Assembly: GCA_947683425.1 (NCBI GenBank)
Contig: CANTUQ010000031.1
Location: 1,561,001 to 1,625,000 of the forward strand
Origin: Excoecaria cochinchinensis
Taxonomy: Eukaryota > Streptophyta > Magnoliopsida > Malpighiales > Euphorbiaceae
Direction of reading: 5' to 3'
Length of the DNA stretch: 64,000 nt
Of the stretch, positions 43,249 to 53,459 are shown piece by piece. Numbering within the stretch: the stretch's first letter is position 1; each line of letters starts with the position of its first letter. A model generated the notes under the pieces. The model saw nothing but the letters and a program-made list of their open reading frames with translations. It made no database searches and was not told where the DNA came from. The position numbers were made by a program, and so were the translations under genes.

Positions 43249-44960
43249 GCGGAAGGAGTTTTGCTTTGAGAGAGTCGCCGCCGTCAAGCCAACACAAAAG
43301 GTTTTAGTGTAGGGCTTAGCTTTTGTAATAGTTGATGATTCTTTTTGTATAGAACTCTCTTGTATCAGTTTTGTTATAGCTTCCGCTTATGTACTTATAC
43401 TTTGGTTATGTAATATCTTTTGTTTCAGCTAGTTGATCAGAACATTATTGTAATGGTTTTGTTATATTAATGCATGATCGGCTATTGCTTTCTTTTTCCT
43501 TAAAGTTTTTAATTATCCCGTATTTCGGCATGTATGTTATGAATGAATGTATGATTTGCTTTGTATCTGTTTGGTGGCACCTTGACTCATACGGCATCTC
43601 ACTCCTTATCGGATGGGATCACCTACGTATGGAAAGGGGGTGTTACACCAAATCCGTTTCCTTGTTCCTTCCCTTCTCTATCAATTTCTTCTTCTTTAAG
43701 CCCTTAAATCATCCATTGATTTTATTGTTCAATTGTTACTCAAGCTAGCGAATTGATTTTAAGTATTTGTGCAAGCTAAAGAGGTAAGTGATTGATAGCT
43801 TTCTCCTCCCTCATCCATGGTTCTTGGTGGTTAGAGTTAATATTTTATTGTGTAAATTTTGAATTCTTGATGATTTGTAGTGAAAAAATCAAGTGGAGCC
43901 AAAGGAAAGGAGAAGATTGAAGAATGAGGAGACAATTGAGCCATAAGTGCAAGCCAAGGAGAAGGTTTGGGAATTTATTTTGTTTTAAGTGTATTTTTTC
44001 TTAATTACCCAAATTAAGGTGTGTATGATGATTTTGATTTGAATTGAGTTGGATTTGTGTGGTTAATCGTGAGAAATAAGTTGATTTGGGCATGATGAGC
44101 TTCAAAGGGGAAATTCTGCCCAAGGATTAAAATGGCCTTTTGTCACTATTTTGACCGGGATATCCGTGTCTACAAATTTCCTAGAAATAGCTATAATTTA
44201 TTTCTGACTCTAAGGCCTTCAAAATTGCACAAAATAGTAGCCTTTTTCTAGGAAAGGGTCTTTGGAATAGTTTGGGTTTCTAAATCCATATCTCTTTTGA
44301 TGTAGCTCCTAATGACATGAAACTTATACAGTTAGAAATTTAACATCTAAGGGATTAATTGTAGTGAAGGAAACTTTGGCTAAAAATGAGCATAACCTTG
44401 TATTTATGGCTGTGCAAATTAGTCTTTCATTATGTTTTGGGAATGTATGAGTGTGTGAATAAAGTTTGGATCAAGGAGAGAAGGAGAAGGGGTCTGTCCC
44501 TTAAGCGCCTCTGCACGAGGGATAGGCATCCATAGAAATTGGCAGTGATCCATCGAGTGTAATTTTACTGAGGATAGGCGTTAGTGAAGTGGAGTGGCCA
44601 TCCCTCCGGTGTGGCCTTGTGAGGCACGGGCGCACATTTTTGACCTACTGCCATCCCTCAGGTGTGGATCGCTAGGGATGAGCAGAAACAAAGCAACGAC
44701 CGTCCCTTAGACATGGCTGGACAGGGCAGGCAGCAACAAATGACCGACAACCATCCCTCATAAGTCATGACCGTCCCTCATTTTATTTTGGCTATTTTTC
44801 TGTATTCTCTGCTCTGTGCATAAGTAAATATTGTGGATCATCTCATATGACTTATATAATGTTATTAAGGCCTAATTAATTGATTATAAATATGTGAAAT
44901 GGTTCTATAAAATGATTATGGATGAAAATTATTTACTTTGAATAAATGAATGAAATAATT

Positions 44961-45193
44961 AGCTAGACTGAAAAAAGATGGGTCATGGATAGATAGGCAT
45001 GCCTATAGGGTCTTATGTTGTAGCCTATGTGTTTGGACCCCGTTTGGGTCCCTATGTGTTTTGGGTTCGGCCGGATCCCTATATGTCGTTGGATGTTTTT
45101 TAGATCCCTATGCTTATGGAATTTGAATATGGAACTGTATCTTCGAGTACTTATGCGTTATAACTCGTTATCCACCACTTTGTAATGCCGGCA
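44961..45193 (+). other. folded LTR domain, LTR H
   Basis: The outer stem is partly decayed (ATGGATA with TATCCACCA). Palindrome ATAGGCATGCCTAT at 44993-45006. Mini-hairpins GGACCC-CGTT-TGGGTCC, GGGTTC-GGC-CGGATCC (with G-U pairs) and GGAT-GTTTTTTAG-ATCC are separated by the linker CCTATG or CCTATA. Confidence 0.6.
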
Positions 45194-45396
45194 ACTTTGA
45201 CTTAAGAAAGTAATAACAGATATGTTGGCATTTATGAACATGTGAATACATGAAAATGTATATAGCATTCTTAAACTCTATTCTGATGTTCAATTGTACT
45301 TATACTACTTTACTGCTTTAATGGTTTATAACTATGCAACATATGCCTGTGTATGCATTGATGATCACTGTGAGGGGTTGTCCATGGCATGTTTTT

Positions 45397-45442
45397 CCCC
45401 ACTCAGTCGTTGTGCTTAGCACGGGTGTTTATCTGTGTAGGT
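45397..45442 (+). other. double hairpin module, LTR H
   Basis: CCCCACTCAGTCGTTGTGCTTAG, then CACGGGTGTTTATCTGTGTAGGT. The first stem is largely lost and the second is partly kept with wobble pairs. Confidence 0.45.
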
Positions 45443-45850
45443 GTAGAAGATTGTTGATTTTTTTGGAAGGACGTATTCTCCAGCACCAACACAATAGGGC
45501 CAACATTTGTGTAGGTTTCTTTTTGGATTGTAAATTTGTGATATTTTGGGTTGTTTTAAGTTATGCAATGTGCAAGTGAAATATGTAACTGATGTAATTA
45601 TGTAAATACATACAGTACTATATGTTCCGTATGATAGTTATATTCTGCATGTGAATGGTTGATCGAAATGTATGCCTAACATGATAAAAGAAATTTTATA
45701 ATTCCAAATCTAGTAATTATGAATGCAAGTAAGTTAATGTCTGAATTCCATAGATTGCATGCGTATAGATGTAACGGCCCTTACCGATCGTAGTACCTTA
45801 TCTCTTTGAGGTAGAGTCTATTACGTATGGATTAGGGGTGTTACATTTAT

Positions 45851-45862
45851 TAGTATCAGAGC
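45851..45862 (+). promoter_or_regulatory. iMet primer-binding site of H (one change)
   Basis: TAGTATCAGAGC five bases after the LTR end. One G-to-A change from TGGTATCAGAGC. Confidence 0.8.
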
Positions 45863-45965
45863 TTAGGTTTAGGCCATTTTGGACGACCGTAGAATAGAAA
45901 TGCACATCGGTTTGAAAGACTTGTGCTGGCCTAATGTGGATGTCCTTGTATTTTGTAGCTTAGAG

Positions 45966-47115
45966 ATGGATACATCCCATGAATCGGTTAATGAGACGGC
46001 TGAAAATGTGAATCCTCGAAATCAAGATCCATCTATTTTCGGTCCCACTGAGCCTGTTAGAGAGGAGCCTAATATTCTGGTTGTGCCTATGGAGGCTTTA
46101 CTTAAGATATCGAAACATATGGCTTGGGTTTTGGATCGAATTACTGCACCAAAAGCTACGATTGATGTGTTGAGGAAGTATAGACCGAAAGATTTTTGTG
46201 GGAGTAGTCTGGAAGAATCTAATAAAGTGGAGTTCTAGTTTAAGAAGTTGAAGAGGGTGCTTGAAGAAATCAAATGCCCTCTTGATCTGAGAGTGAGTTG
46301 TGTGGTGTCTTTGCTATAGGGTTCTGCGTATGACTGGTAGAGGTTGGTTCTGAAGCACCCGATGCTTCCTAATCCGATCAAATGGGAATTATTTATTCAG
46401 GAATTTTAGAATAAATATATTGCAAAGGCATATCAGGAAACAAAGTGGAAGCAGTTCCTGACTTTGAAGCAGAGAGCTTTGTTGGTAGCAGCATATGAAA
46501 AGGAGTTTAGTAAGCTCAGTAAATATGCACCAGTTGGAGTACTTACTGAGGAGTTTAGATGTCTGCATTTTTAGGAGGGGCTTAATGAATCCATCAAAGC
46601 ATTGTTAATTTTCATGATGACCTTTCAGAATTTCAGCTATTATCATATTGTTCAGGCAGCTTTGTGGATTGAGCAGCCTGAGACTATTCTGAAAGAGAGG
46701 GCCCAAAGAAGAAGTTCTTCCCGAAGTGGATCATCTTCAGGAAAAAGACCTAGAAATCCATAGGAAGCGTCTCTAGCTAAGTCTGTTGGTAACCCAGTGC
46801 TAGGGGTAGACAACAGGGATCCTCACATGTATCTAGTACTGGTAGAGATACCTCAAGTTAATGAGGGGATAGTGTGACAGAGTGTTCCCACTGCAATAAG
46901 TGCCATAGAGGAGAGTGTAGATGGCTGATCGGTGGGTGTTTCCGATATGGAAGCACTGAACATTTTCTGGCAAATTATTCGAAAGCGTTTGAGGCAAACC
47001 GAGATCAGCAAGAAGCTAATAGAGCTAGATCTAATGAACCTTAAGTTACCTGAGGTAGAGGTAGGGGTGGTCGAGGTGGCCGACCCAGAGATGGAGCATT
47101 GTCAGAGACTATTCA
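45966..47115 (+). pseudogene. gag remnant of element H
   Basis: ATG at 45966 (MDTSHESVNETAENVNP) follows a TTTTGTAG site. The core is recognisable: TAPKATIDVLRK, then after a stop KKLKRVLEEIKCP, later AAYEKEFSKLSKYAP and YYHIVQAALWIEQ. At least five in-frame stops occur, several TAG where Tekay relatives have W or Q. The zinc-knuckle region near 46880-46980 has frameshift damage and the conserved CFKCG is CFRYG. The gene ends where LTR I is inserted at 47116. Its C-terminal Gly/Arg-rich tail resembles that of E. Confidence 0.8.
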
Positions 47116-48308
47116 TGTAGTGACCCGAAATCCACCCTAGTAGCATTGTGCATGATTAGGTTGATTAGGTGAGTTTGATTTAGGGTTTATAATTTTTGGA
47201 CTAAGGTGTAATTGGGAATTAAGGACCTAATTGTATGAAATAAATAAGTTAAGATACTAATGAGATATTTACATGATTAAGTGTTAAGTGAAGGATTAAT
47301 TATGTTAAGTCAGATTAATTAGTCCTAATTAAAGTGTAAGTGGAATTCCATGTGTTAAGCTTGTATCTTGCCACATAGCATTAGCATGCATATATAAGTG
47401 TTTAGGAGGTTGGTTTTGGCCCTTAGTTTTCTTAGATGGCCGGCCATCTCTCTCCAATTGAAAGGTAGGTTTTGCCTTGTTCTTCTTTTCCTTTGTTCTT
47501 TAGTTTGATTTCATCCAAGTGTTAGTTTGCTTATTTTCTTTCATTTGTTCTTAGTCTTCATCACATTCAAGAATTTGCTGGTTCAAAGTTGGAGAATCAA
47601 GTAGGAGATCAAAGCGTAAAAATAAGATTACTTGATTTGTAAAGTTGAAGGAGTTAGCTTCCTATAGTTTGGGATTTTATCTCTTTTATTAATGCATGAT
47701 TGATTGGATTGGGGGGGGGGGGGATTATGTGTTTTTGAAGAGTTCAATAACTGTTCTAGTTGTAAATTGTACTTGAGGTGGTATTATTGAATTGATGAAG
47801 CTTAGTGGGCAATTTGAAGTTATAATATGTTTTGATTATTTGCTTGTTGATTATGTACTAGTTATGTTTATGCCATTAGAAATGTTTGTGTGTGTCGTTT
47901 AGGAGTTTTGGTAACCTTTGAGTTGAATAGATGCAAAAGTAATGGAAAGAAGATTGAATTGGTAAGTTTGGGCTTTGTCACGAGCGCGACATTGGGCACG
48001 AGCGCAATAGAGATTGTGTTAAGTGATTATTTGTATGTTTGTGCTCTTTCGCGAGCATGACAGAGGTATGTTTGAGTTCTGTCATGAGCGCAATAGAGGT
48101 GGATGTTGGTCGAGTAACTTATAAAGTTGTTTGGCTTAGAAATTATAGTGTGGTAAATTAAGTGAGTATATGAAATGAATATTGAAGTGTGCACTTGTTG
48201 ATAAGCCATATGCTTGTGTGAATGATGTGATTTATGCAACTATTGTTTAATGTGACTATGTGATGTTTTATAATATGATAAAATGAATATTGAATGGATT
48301 AGTTGTTT

Positions 48309-48531
48309 AGCCTGTAATTGAGTCGTGGATAAGTAGGCACGCCTATAAGGGTTATTGTTCACAGTTACTGGTGTTGATGCCCGTTTAGTATCTAGTGTTG
48401 ATGCCATTTGGTATCTAGTGATTCGAGATTTTCATATCTCTAGTGCTGATACCGTTTTTCCCAGTATCTAGTGATTGATACCCGAGAGGTATCCGGTATT
48501 CCCATTATCCACTGCTATATTGATTCAGGCT
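48309..48531 (+). other. folded LTR domain, LTR I (five mini-hairpins)
   Basis: Outer stem AGCCTG...TGGATA (48309-48331) with TATCCA...CAGGCT (48506-48531). TAGGCACGCCTA at 48334-48345 is the palindrome with one central change. Then five hairpins, GATGC/GTATC, GATGC/GTATC, GAGAT/ATCTC, GATAC/GTATC and GATACC/GGTATC, each separated by CTAGTG (or TAGTG). Confidence 0.7.
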
Positions 48532-48757
48532 ATATTAGGATTGTTACTTCATTGATTGATTATAGTATTGTGTTAATATGTGATATTCGCCATGACATAG
48601 TAACAATTTAGGGATCACTGTATCATTTATATGCTAGTGACATTAATGAAGTAAAGCATGTATTATTGAATATTTAACCTATCATTTATTTAAAGTGTAT
48701 TTTGCTATTATATGTTAATCCATGATTTCCTTGGTAGTCTATTTATTTTGTTTGTAT

Positions 48758-48803
48758 CCCTACTGAGCCATAGCTTAGCATAGGCATTTATCTCCCGTGT
48801 AGG
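48758..48803 (+). other. double hairpin module, LTR I (decayed)
   Basis: CCCTACTGAGCCATAGCTTAGCA, then TAGGCATTTATCTCCCGTGTAGGT. Only parts of each stem remain. Confidence 0.4.
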
Positions 48804-49119
48804 TTCTTAGCTTAAAAGCTCAAGTTTTTAAGTTGACACCTGCTGGCCACTAGGAGAAGTCTTAAAGTCTTCTTTTTTGGTTCAATCTTTTGTATTGTAC
48901 AGATATTGTACCATTTTTATATAACAAGAATATGTAATCGTATATTGTAAAGTTATGTACTTGAAAAATGTAAATTTTGACAAAGTAAAGTTAATGATAA
49001 CTTTTTACATGTATTGCTTTTAAGTTGACCTCATATTAGCATGTATGTTTATAATTATAAGAAGAAGTTTCTGTAGCACTCCCTTATCCTCCTAGGGGGT
49101 ATTGGGGTATTATAAGTTG

Positions 49120-49131
49120 TGGTATCAGAGC
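49120..49131 (+). promoter_or_regulatory. iMet primer-binding site of I
   Basis: TGGTATCAGAGC five bases after the LTR end. Intact. Confidence 0.85.
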
Positions 49132-49206
49132 AAAGTTTTAGGCGGCTCTGGGCTATAGGATTCATAATGGATAGAATTGATATGAGTTTGTTTAGAGTGT
49201 GGACAT

Positions 49207-49616
49207 AATGCAGATGTTGTTTTCCTTATTTTGTAGAGTGATAATTGAATCGGATCCTAGTGAAGATATAGGTGAAATAACTAGAAGTGTTAGTCTAGCT
49301 TATGTTAATCGACGTGTACTTGAGCCTCCACCAGCAGGAAATTCACACCTAGTTCTAGAAAATCCAATGTTAGTACATGGATTAATGCAAATGATAGATT
49401 GATTGACTACCCCAAAGGCTCCTTCAGATGTAATTAAGAAATGAGGAGCAGAGGAGTTTAGAGGAACTTCTGTAGATGAGTCTGATATAGCAGAATTTTG
49501 GATAGAAAAGATAGAGAATATTGTAAGAAATAAATTATCCGCAGGAACAGCGAGTATCATGTATAGTATCATTGTTGCAAGGTCCAACGTATGACTGGTG
49601 GAAGTTAGTGTTAAGG
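49207..49616 (+). pseudogene. gag remnant of element I, cut by LTR J
   Basis: The start corresponds to IESDPSEDIGE, the counterpart of MESDPSEYMGD in G, with the ATG changed to ATA. TPKAPSDVIKK, a stop, then SVDESDIAEFWIEKIENI follow. TGA and TAG-type stops occur at several places. The frame is cut at 49617 by LTR J just after the YDWW-like position. Confidence 0.8.
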
Positions 49617-51342
49617 TGTAACAACCCGAATTATACCCTAGAACGATAATGGGTATAATTGTATCGTAAGGGTATAGCAGTAATTTGATTAAGAGTAAAT
49701 TTATGAGTTGTTAAGGACATAATTGAAAAAGATTGGAAGCTATTTGAAAGAAGTTTTGAGAAGAGGGACTAAGTGGAATTATCAATGGATTTAGTGAGGA
49801 ACTTTAGAAGAGGTGGAGTGGAATCCATGTGTGGGATGGTGGGTGTGCCAACACTCTCCTCACATGCAAGTATAAGGAGAGTTAGTGGAGGTAAACTCCC
49901 ATTTTCTGCACGTGTGACCTTGAAGGAAAGAGTTTCTAATTGCACTTTTGAGGTTGGGATCGTGTGCCATTTTTAATGAATTGCATGTGTTGAAATTGAG
50001 ATAGTTGTTATGTTAAGTTTAAGTACTTCTTGAGTAATATATGTGTTATTAGTTGAGATAGTGTTATTTTGATCCTTATAATAGACGGTATATTGGTATG
50101 TTTGAGTTAGTACTATAGTTCAAGTGAGAGTTTTAATCATCTTTACATGTCATATATGTATAGATTTTGGCATAAAGAACACTTGTTATGATCATTATGT
50201 TTTTTTTCCATTTTGAATGATATTAGTATTTGGTTGTGTTTAATATTGAATTAGAGTTTAGAAGTGCTTATGACATGAATTTTAAGGTTATGCATGTGAG
50301 TTTGGAGTTGGTATGTGAAGGTTGTGCATGAGTGATTTGTCTTGCTTGGAGTTGGACACTTAGTACGGTTCTATCATGGGTGCAACAGAAAACTCCTTGA
50401 CGAGGTCTGCTTGTCGAGCATCACCGAGCCCTACCGAGCTTTCTCATGCATGGCTGAGCTGTGCTGAGCTTTGTTGCGAGTGGGAGATCCATCACGGGCA
50501 AGATAGAAGCAACTCTGGCATTCTGTCGCGAGGGCGATGAGACCGCATGCGCGACATCTGCATGTGTTGGATTCTGTCACGAGCATAACATTGCGCAAAG
50601 TTGTAAATGTGAGTCTTTTGTTCTCATTTGTGTGTGGTATTGCATTGGAAAATGTTTGATCATGCATAATAAAGATTATATGTATTATATATATGTATGA
50701 ATCATATGCTTGTTGGTTTGTTAAGCTTGTGTAATAATTAAGTGAAATGCGATCATAGTTGGAAGCTTGAGTAATTGTAAAGTATATGGTTTAGTGAATA
50801 GAGTTGTAGGTAAAGCCTGAAGGGTCATGGTAGTGGATAGATAAGCATGCTTATAAAGTGCTAGTGTTTTGCAACTGCTAGTGTTTGGCCCGCAAGGGTC
50901 TAGTGTTTGTTACTTTCAGGTAACTAGTGATTTGAGTCTTTGGTCTCCCTTATTTGACACTGCTATACAGTATCTACTGCACCTATATCCACCATTAGTG
51001 AGAATTTAGGCTATGTTTGTAGTGGTTATATGATTATGTATGAGCTTGTATAGTTGTGACCTATCAAGTGTTTATGAGCACTCTTGTAGATGCTTGAGTT
51101 AAGTGCATGCTTTAGTAAATGTATATGATAATAATATGGCAAAAGTATGTGTTATATAGTGTGAAAATGTCCATGATAATTGTGGCATGAAAGGTACGGG
51201 TAAATGATATAGATGTCTAATTGTTATTTATGTTCATGCTGATGTTTATATCTTTGCTTATTGATATGTGTAACAAGTGTGTATGCGTGTTTATATATCT
51301 TGTATTGTTATGACTTCGTATGGAGTCCTTTGTATCTGTATA
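49617..51342 (+). repeat. LTR J, truncated on the right by LTR K
   Basis: Starts TGTAACAACCCGAATTATACC within the gag of I. Word block 50363-50590 (TCTGTCGCGAG, GTCACGAGC). Folded domain 50814-51012. It stops at 51343, before the double hairpin, where LTR K begins. The remainder is not found in the window. Confidence 0.75.
50814..51012 (+). other. folded LTR domain, LTR J
   Basis: AGCCTGAA...GTGGATA (50814-50838) with TATCCAC...TTTAGGCT (50986-51012). Palindrome ATAAGCATGCTTAT at 50841-50854. Hairpins GGCCC/GGGTC, TTAC/GTAA and GAGTC/GGTCTC are separated by CTAGTG. Confidence 0.65.
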
Positions 51343-52123
51343 TGTAATAACCCAAAAAGGGCCTAGTCGGAATTTGGATGTTAAGTCAGAATATTTAGGG
51401 TATTTCGGTAATTTTGGTTAGTGAAATTGTAGTTAATTGGAGAAATTAAGGACCTAATAGAAAGGAATTAAAGTTTGGTTAAGAAATAATTTTGTTTAAG
51501 TGAGTGAAGTGGAAATATGAAGGAGCTAAGTGACATTTGCCAAGGATTTAAAGGGTATTGTGCAAAGATATTTTGTTGGGAGCCAATGGGAACTTGCCAA
51601 GTGGATTTTGGTTGGTGGGCATTAAATGAAAGATGTTGGGCATTAAATGAAAGAAAAGAAAGAAAGGGGAAAAGAAGGAGAGAGAACGGAGGAATCCTGC
51701 ATTCCCGTTCTCCTCTCTCTTTTAGCTCCTCTTCCTCTTTCTTTTCCCCATTTTTGCCTTTCCTCCTTGTCTTTCTTGTGGCTGGAGTTTGTGCAAGTTA
51801 GTGGGCGATTTTGATAGAGTTTTGAAGCAAGATTGAAGAGGTAAGTGTTGGTTTTAGATTTGTATGTGCTTGATCTTCTTCTCCTTTTGGTGTGGCTTTT
51901 GATTTGGGAAATTTAGGGTTTTGGATTCAGATTTCTGGGTTTGTTTTGTGCAAGTTATTTGTGGCAAGAAGAAGAGCAAGGGTAAAGAGAAGGTCCTAGA
52001 TTGAAGATCAGCTGGGTTTGTGCTTCAAAGAGGTTTGGGAGTTTTTGTTTCTGCTCTTCTCTCTTTCGGATCAAGTTAATGTGTGTGCGTTGTGTTTGAT
52101 TTCTGAAATTTAGATTTTCTTTT
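51343..52123 (+). repeat. LTR K, truncated (family of solo LTR 2)
   Basis: TGTAATAACCCAAAAAGGGC matches the sense start of solo LTR 2. It has GGTAAGT at 51840-51846 and AGGTTTGGGA at 52031-52040. It is cut at 52124 by element L, before its word array and folded domain. The frame at 51517-51801 is a C/T-rich leader, not a gene. Confidence 0.8.
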
Positions 52124-53459
52124 TGTAACAACCCGGTGGCGGCCGACCGAGGGCTATCCCTGGAACATATCCCGTTGGGCCTTCCCAATGCATCGCTCAC
52201 TAGCCACCGTGTTGCACTCACAATCTTTACACTTCCCCTTGTGCATTTTTGCTAGAAAAACCGAATGCTAATGCTCTTCTAACTTTTATCGGCCACCACA
52301 GATGTTGGTTGGCTATATGGATGGCACCAATGGACTCAAGGAGAACAAGCACTCCTTCTAGCACTCACCGATCATCCCCATGTGCCACCGACGAGGAGAT
52401 CGAAAAAGGTATGCTGAGAGCTTCTTCTTTGTTTTTCGGCCAGCTCTAGTGTCGGACAACCACACGAGCGGTACCACTGGACTCCTGTTAGTCAGGCGAA
52501 TCTCCCAATGTCCATCGATCGTCCTCACTCCCTGGCCATGAAGAGATCGGTGTTGGGGTCAACCGAAGCTTCCGACGGCTATTCTAGCAAAACGACGTGA
52601 TGGATGGGCGCGTGATCACCGAAAATGGAGTCTTAATGCCTTGAGCTATCCTCCTATGACGGCGGTGCATATCTGATGAGGCTCTGGCGATTCTTTGGCG
52701 AAGGGGACAGACAGAAATAAGCTAAACTTTTTAGGGAATCTCGACTCTAATAGGTATGTGACTGCCAAATTTACTTTTCTAATAGGATTTTTAATAAACT
52801 AAATAGATTTAGGGAAAGTTTATGTTCTGTGTTGTATATGTTTAGTGTGATATTTTAGTTGGTTGGTTATTAATGTTTAATTATTGATTGGATTTGTCAA
52901 TTTATGTGTAGAAGAGTAGGAATTATTGAGTATGGAAATTGTGCAGGTAGTTAGTTGATTAGGAAATCTCCTATTTTCTGTTTTGTGTTATGTTCAATTA
53001 TTGGCTTTTAATTGTCAATGGTGTATATTAAAATGGTGTTTAGGTAAGTAGGAAATCATAAGATGTAGAAGCTGTGTAAGATAGTGTTTTTAGTGAATTT
53101 ATGCCTGAAACGAAAATTAAAAAAATAGTCATTAATGAAAATTAGAGGACTTGGGATGTTCAAATGGATAATTTGATATTTAAACTTGTTTATTTTATGT
53201 GAAATTCACATTATACGTATAGGTATATGTGAACTAAGTTAGAAAAAAATTATGTAATTAAGTGTAAATCTATCAAATTGGGATGGAATTAAGCATGAAG
53301 AATATGAAACTAAAATCTTTAGGGGCATAATGGGTAGACTTGTGGATAATTACCTATTAGTTACATATAGGTATGTAAATGGTATGATATGTAAATGGTA
53401 TGGAAAGTTATATTGATATGTTAATAAAGAAATTAATTGATGATTAGTTGAATTATGGC
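52124..53459. repeat. element L: unclassified, GC-rich start
   Basis: Begins TGTAACAACCCGGTGGCGG, like an LTR edge, but the next ~600 bp are much more GC-rich than any neighbour and do not match the other LTRs. Orientation is unclear: it could be an LTR start in plus or an LTR end in minus. From about 52750 it is AT-rich with no recognisable domain. It is interrupted by solo LTR M and continues at 55708. Confidence 0.4.

Larger units (their letters stand above)
24075..43647 (+). mobile_element. element E: Tekay/Del-type Ty3/gypsy chromovirus, nearly complete
   Basis: Boundaries: TGTCACACCCC at 24075 and GGGTGTTACA at 43647, with a perfect CCAAA duplication (24070-24074, 43648-43652). Layout: 5' LTR 24075-25899 plus 35741-36400 (split by F), iMet PBS 36406, gag-pol 36523-41155, PPT, 3' LTR 41124-43647. 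Domain order gag, protease, RT, RNase H, integrase, then a C-terminal chromodomain-like segment places it among chromoviruses. Three stops and a frameshift make it inactive. It is inserted in the 5' LTR of H. Confidence 0.9.
41124..43647 (+). repeat. 3' LTR of E, 2.5 kb, complete
   Basis: TGTCACACCCCGTTTGCC to GGGGTGTTACA. Reference copy for the module order: GGTAAGT 41628-41634, AGGTTTGGGA 41823-41832, word array 42117-42475, folded domain 42671-42947, double hairpin 43201-43248. Open frames inside it are not genes. Confidence 0.92.
43653..45845 (+). repeat. 5' LTR of element H, right part
   Basis: Continues 23709-24074 after the E duplication and ends AGGGGTGTTACA. Modules: GGTAAGT 43783-43789, AGGTTTGGGA-like word near 43966, word block 44503-44790 (CCATCCCTC, GACCGTCCCTC), folded domain 44961-45193, double hairpin 45397-45442. 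Confidence 0.85.
47116..49114 (+). repeat. 5' LTR of element I, 2.0 kb
   Basis: TGTAGTGACCCGAAATCC to GGGGTATTATA, the final TACA changed to TATA. GGTAGGT (47464-47470) stands at the donor-like position. A run of 13 G lies at 47711-47723. Word block at 47977-48100 (GTCACGAGCGCGACA). Folded domain 48309-48531 and double hairpin 48758-48803. It is inserted in the gag of H. Confidence 0.85.

Noticed and set aside
51517..52449. Host gene fragment starting at 51517
   Set aside because: The first part is the C/T-rich leader of LTR K with a GGTAAGT site, and the second crosses an element edge at 52124. No conserved protein is recognisable.
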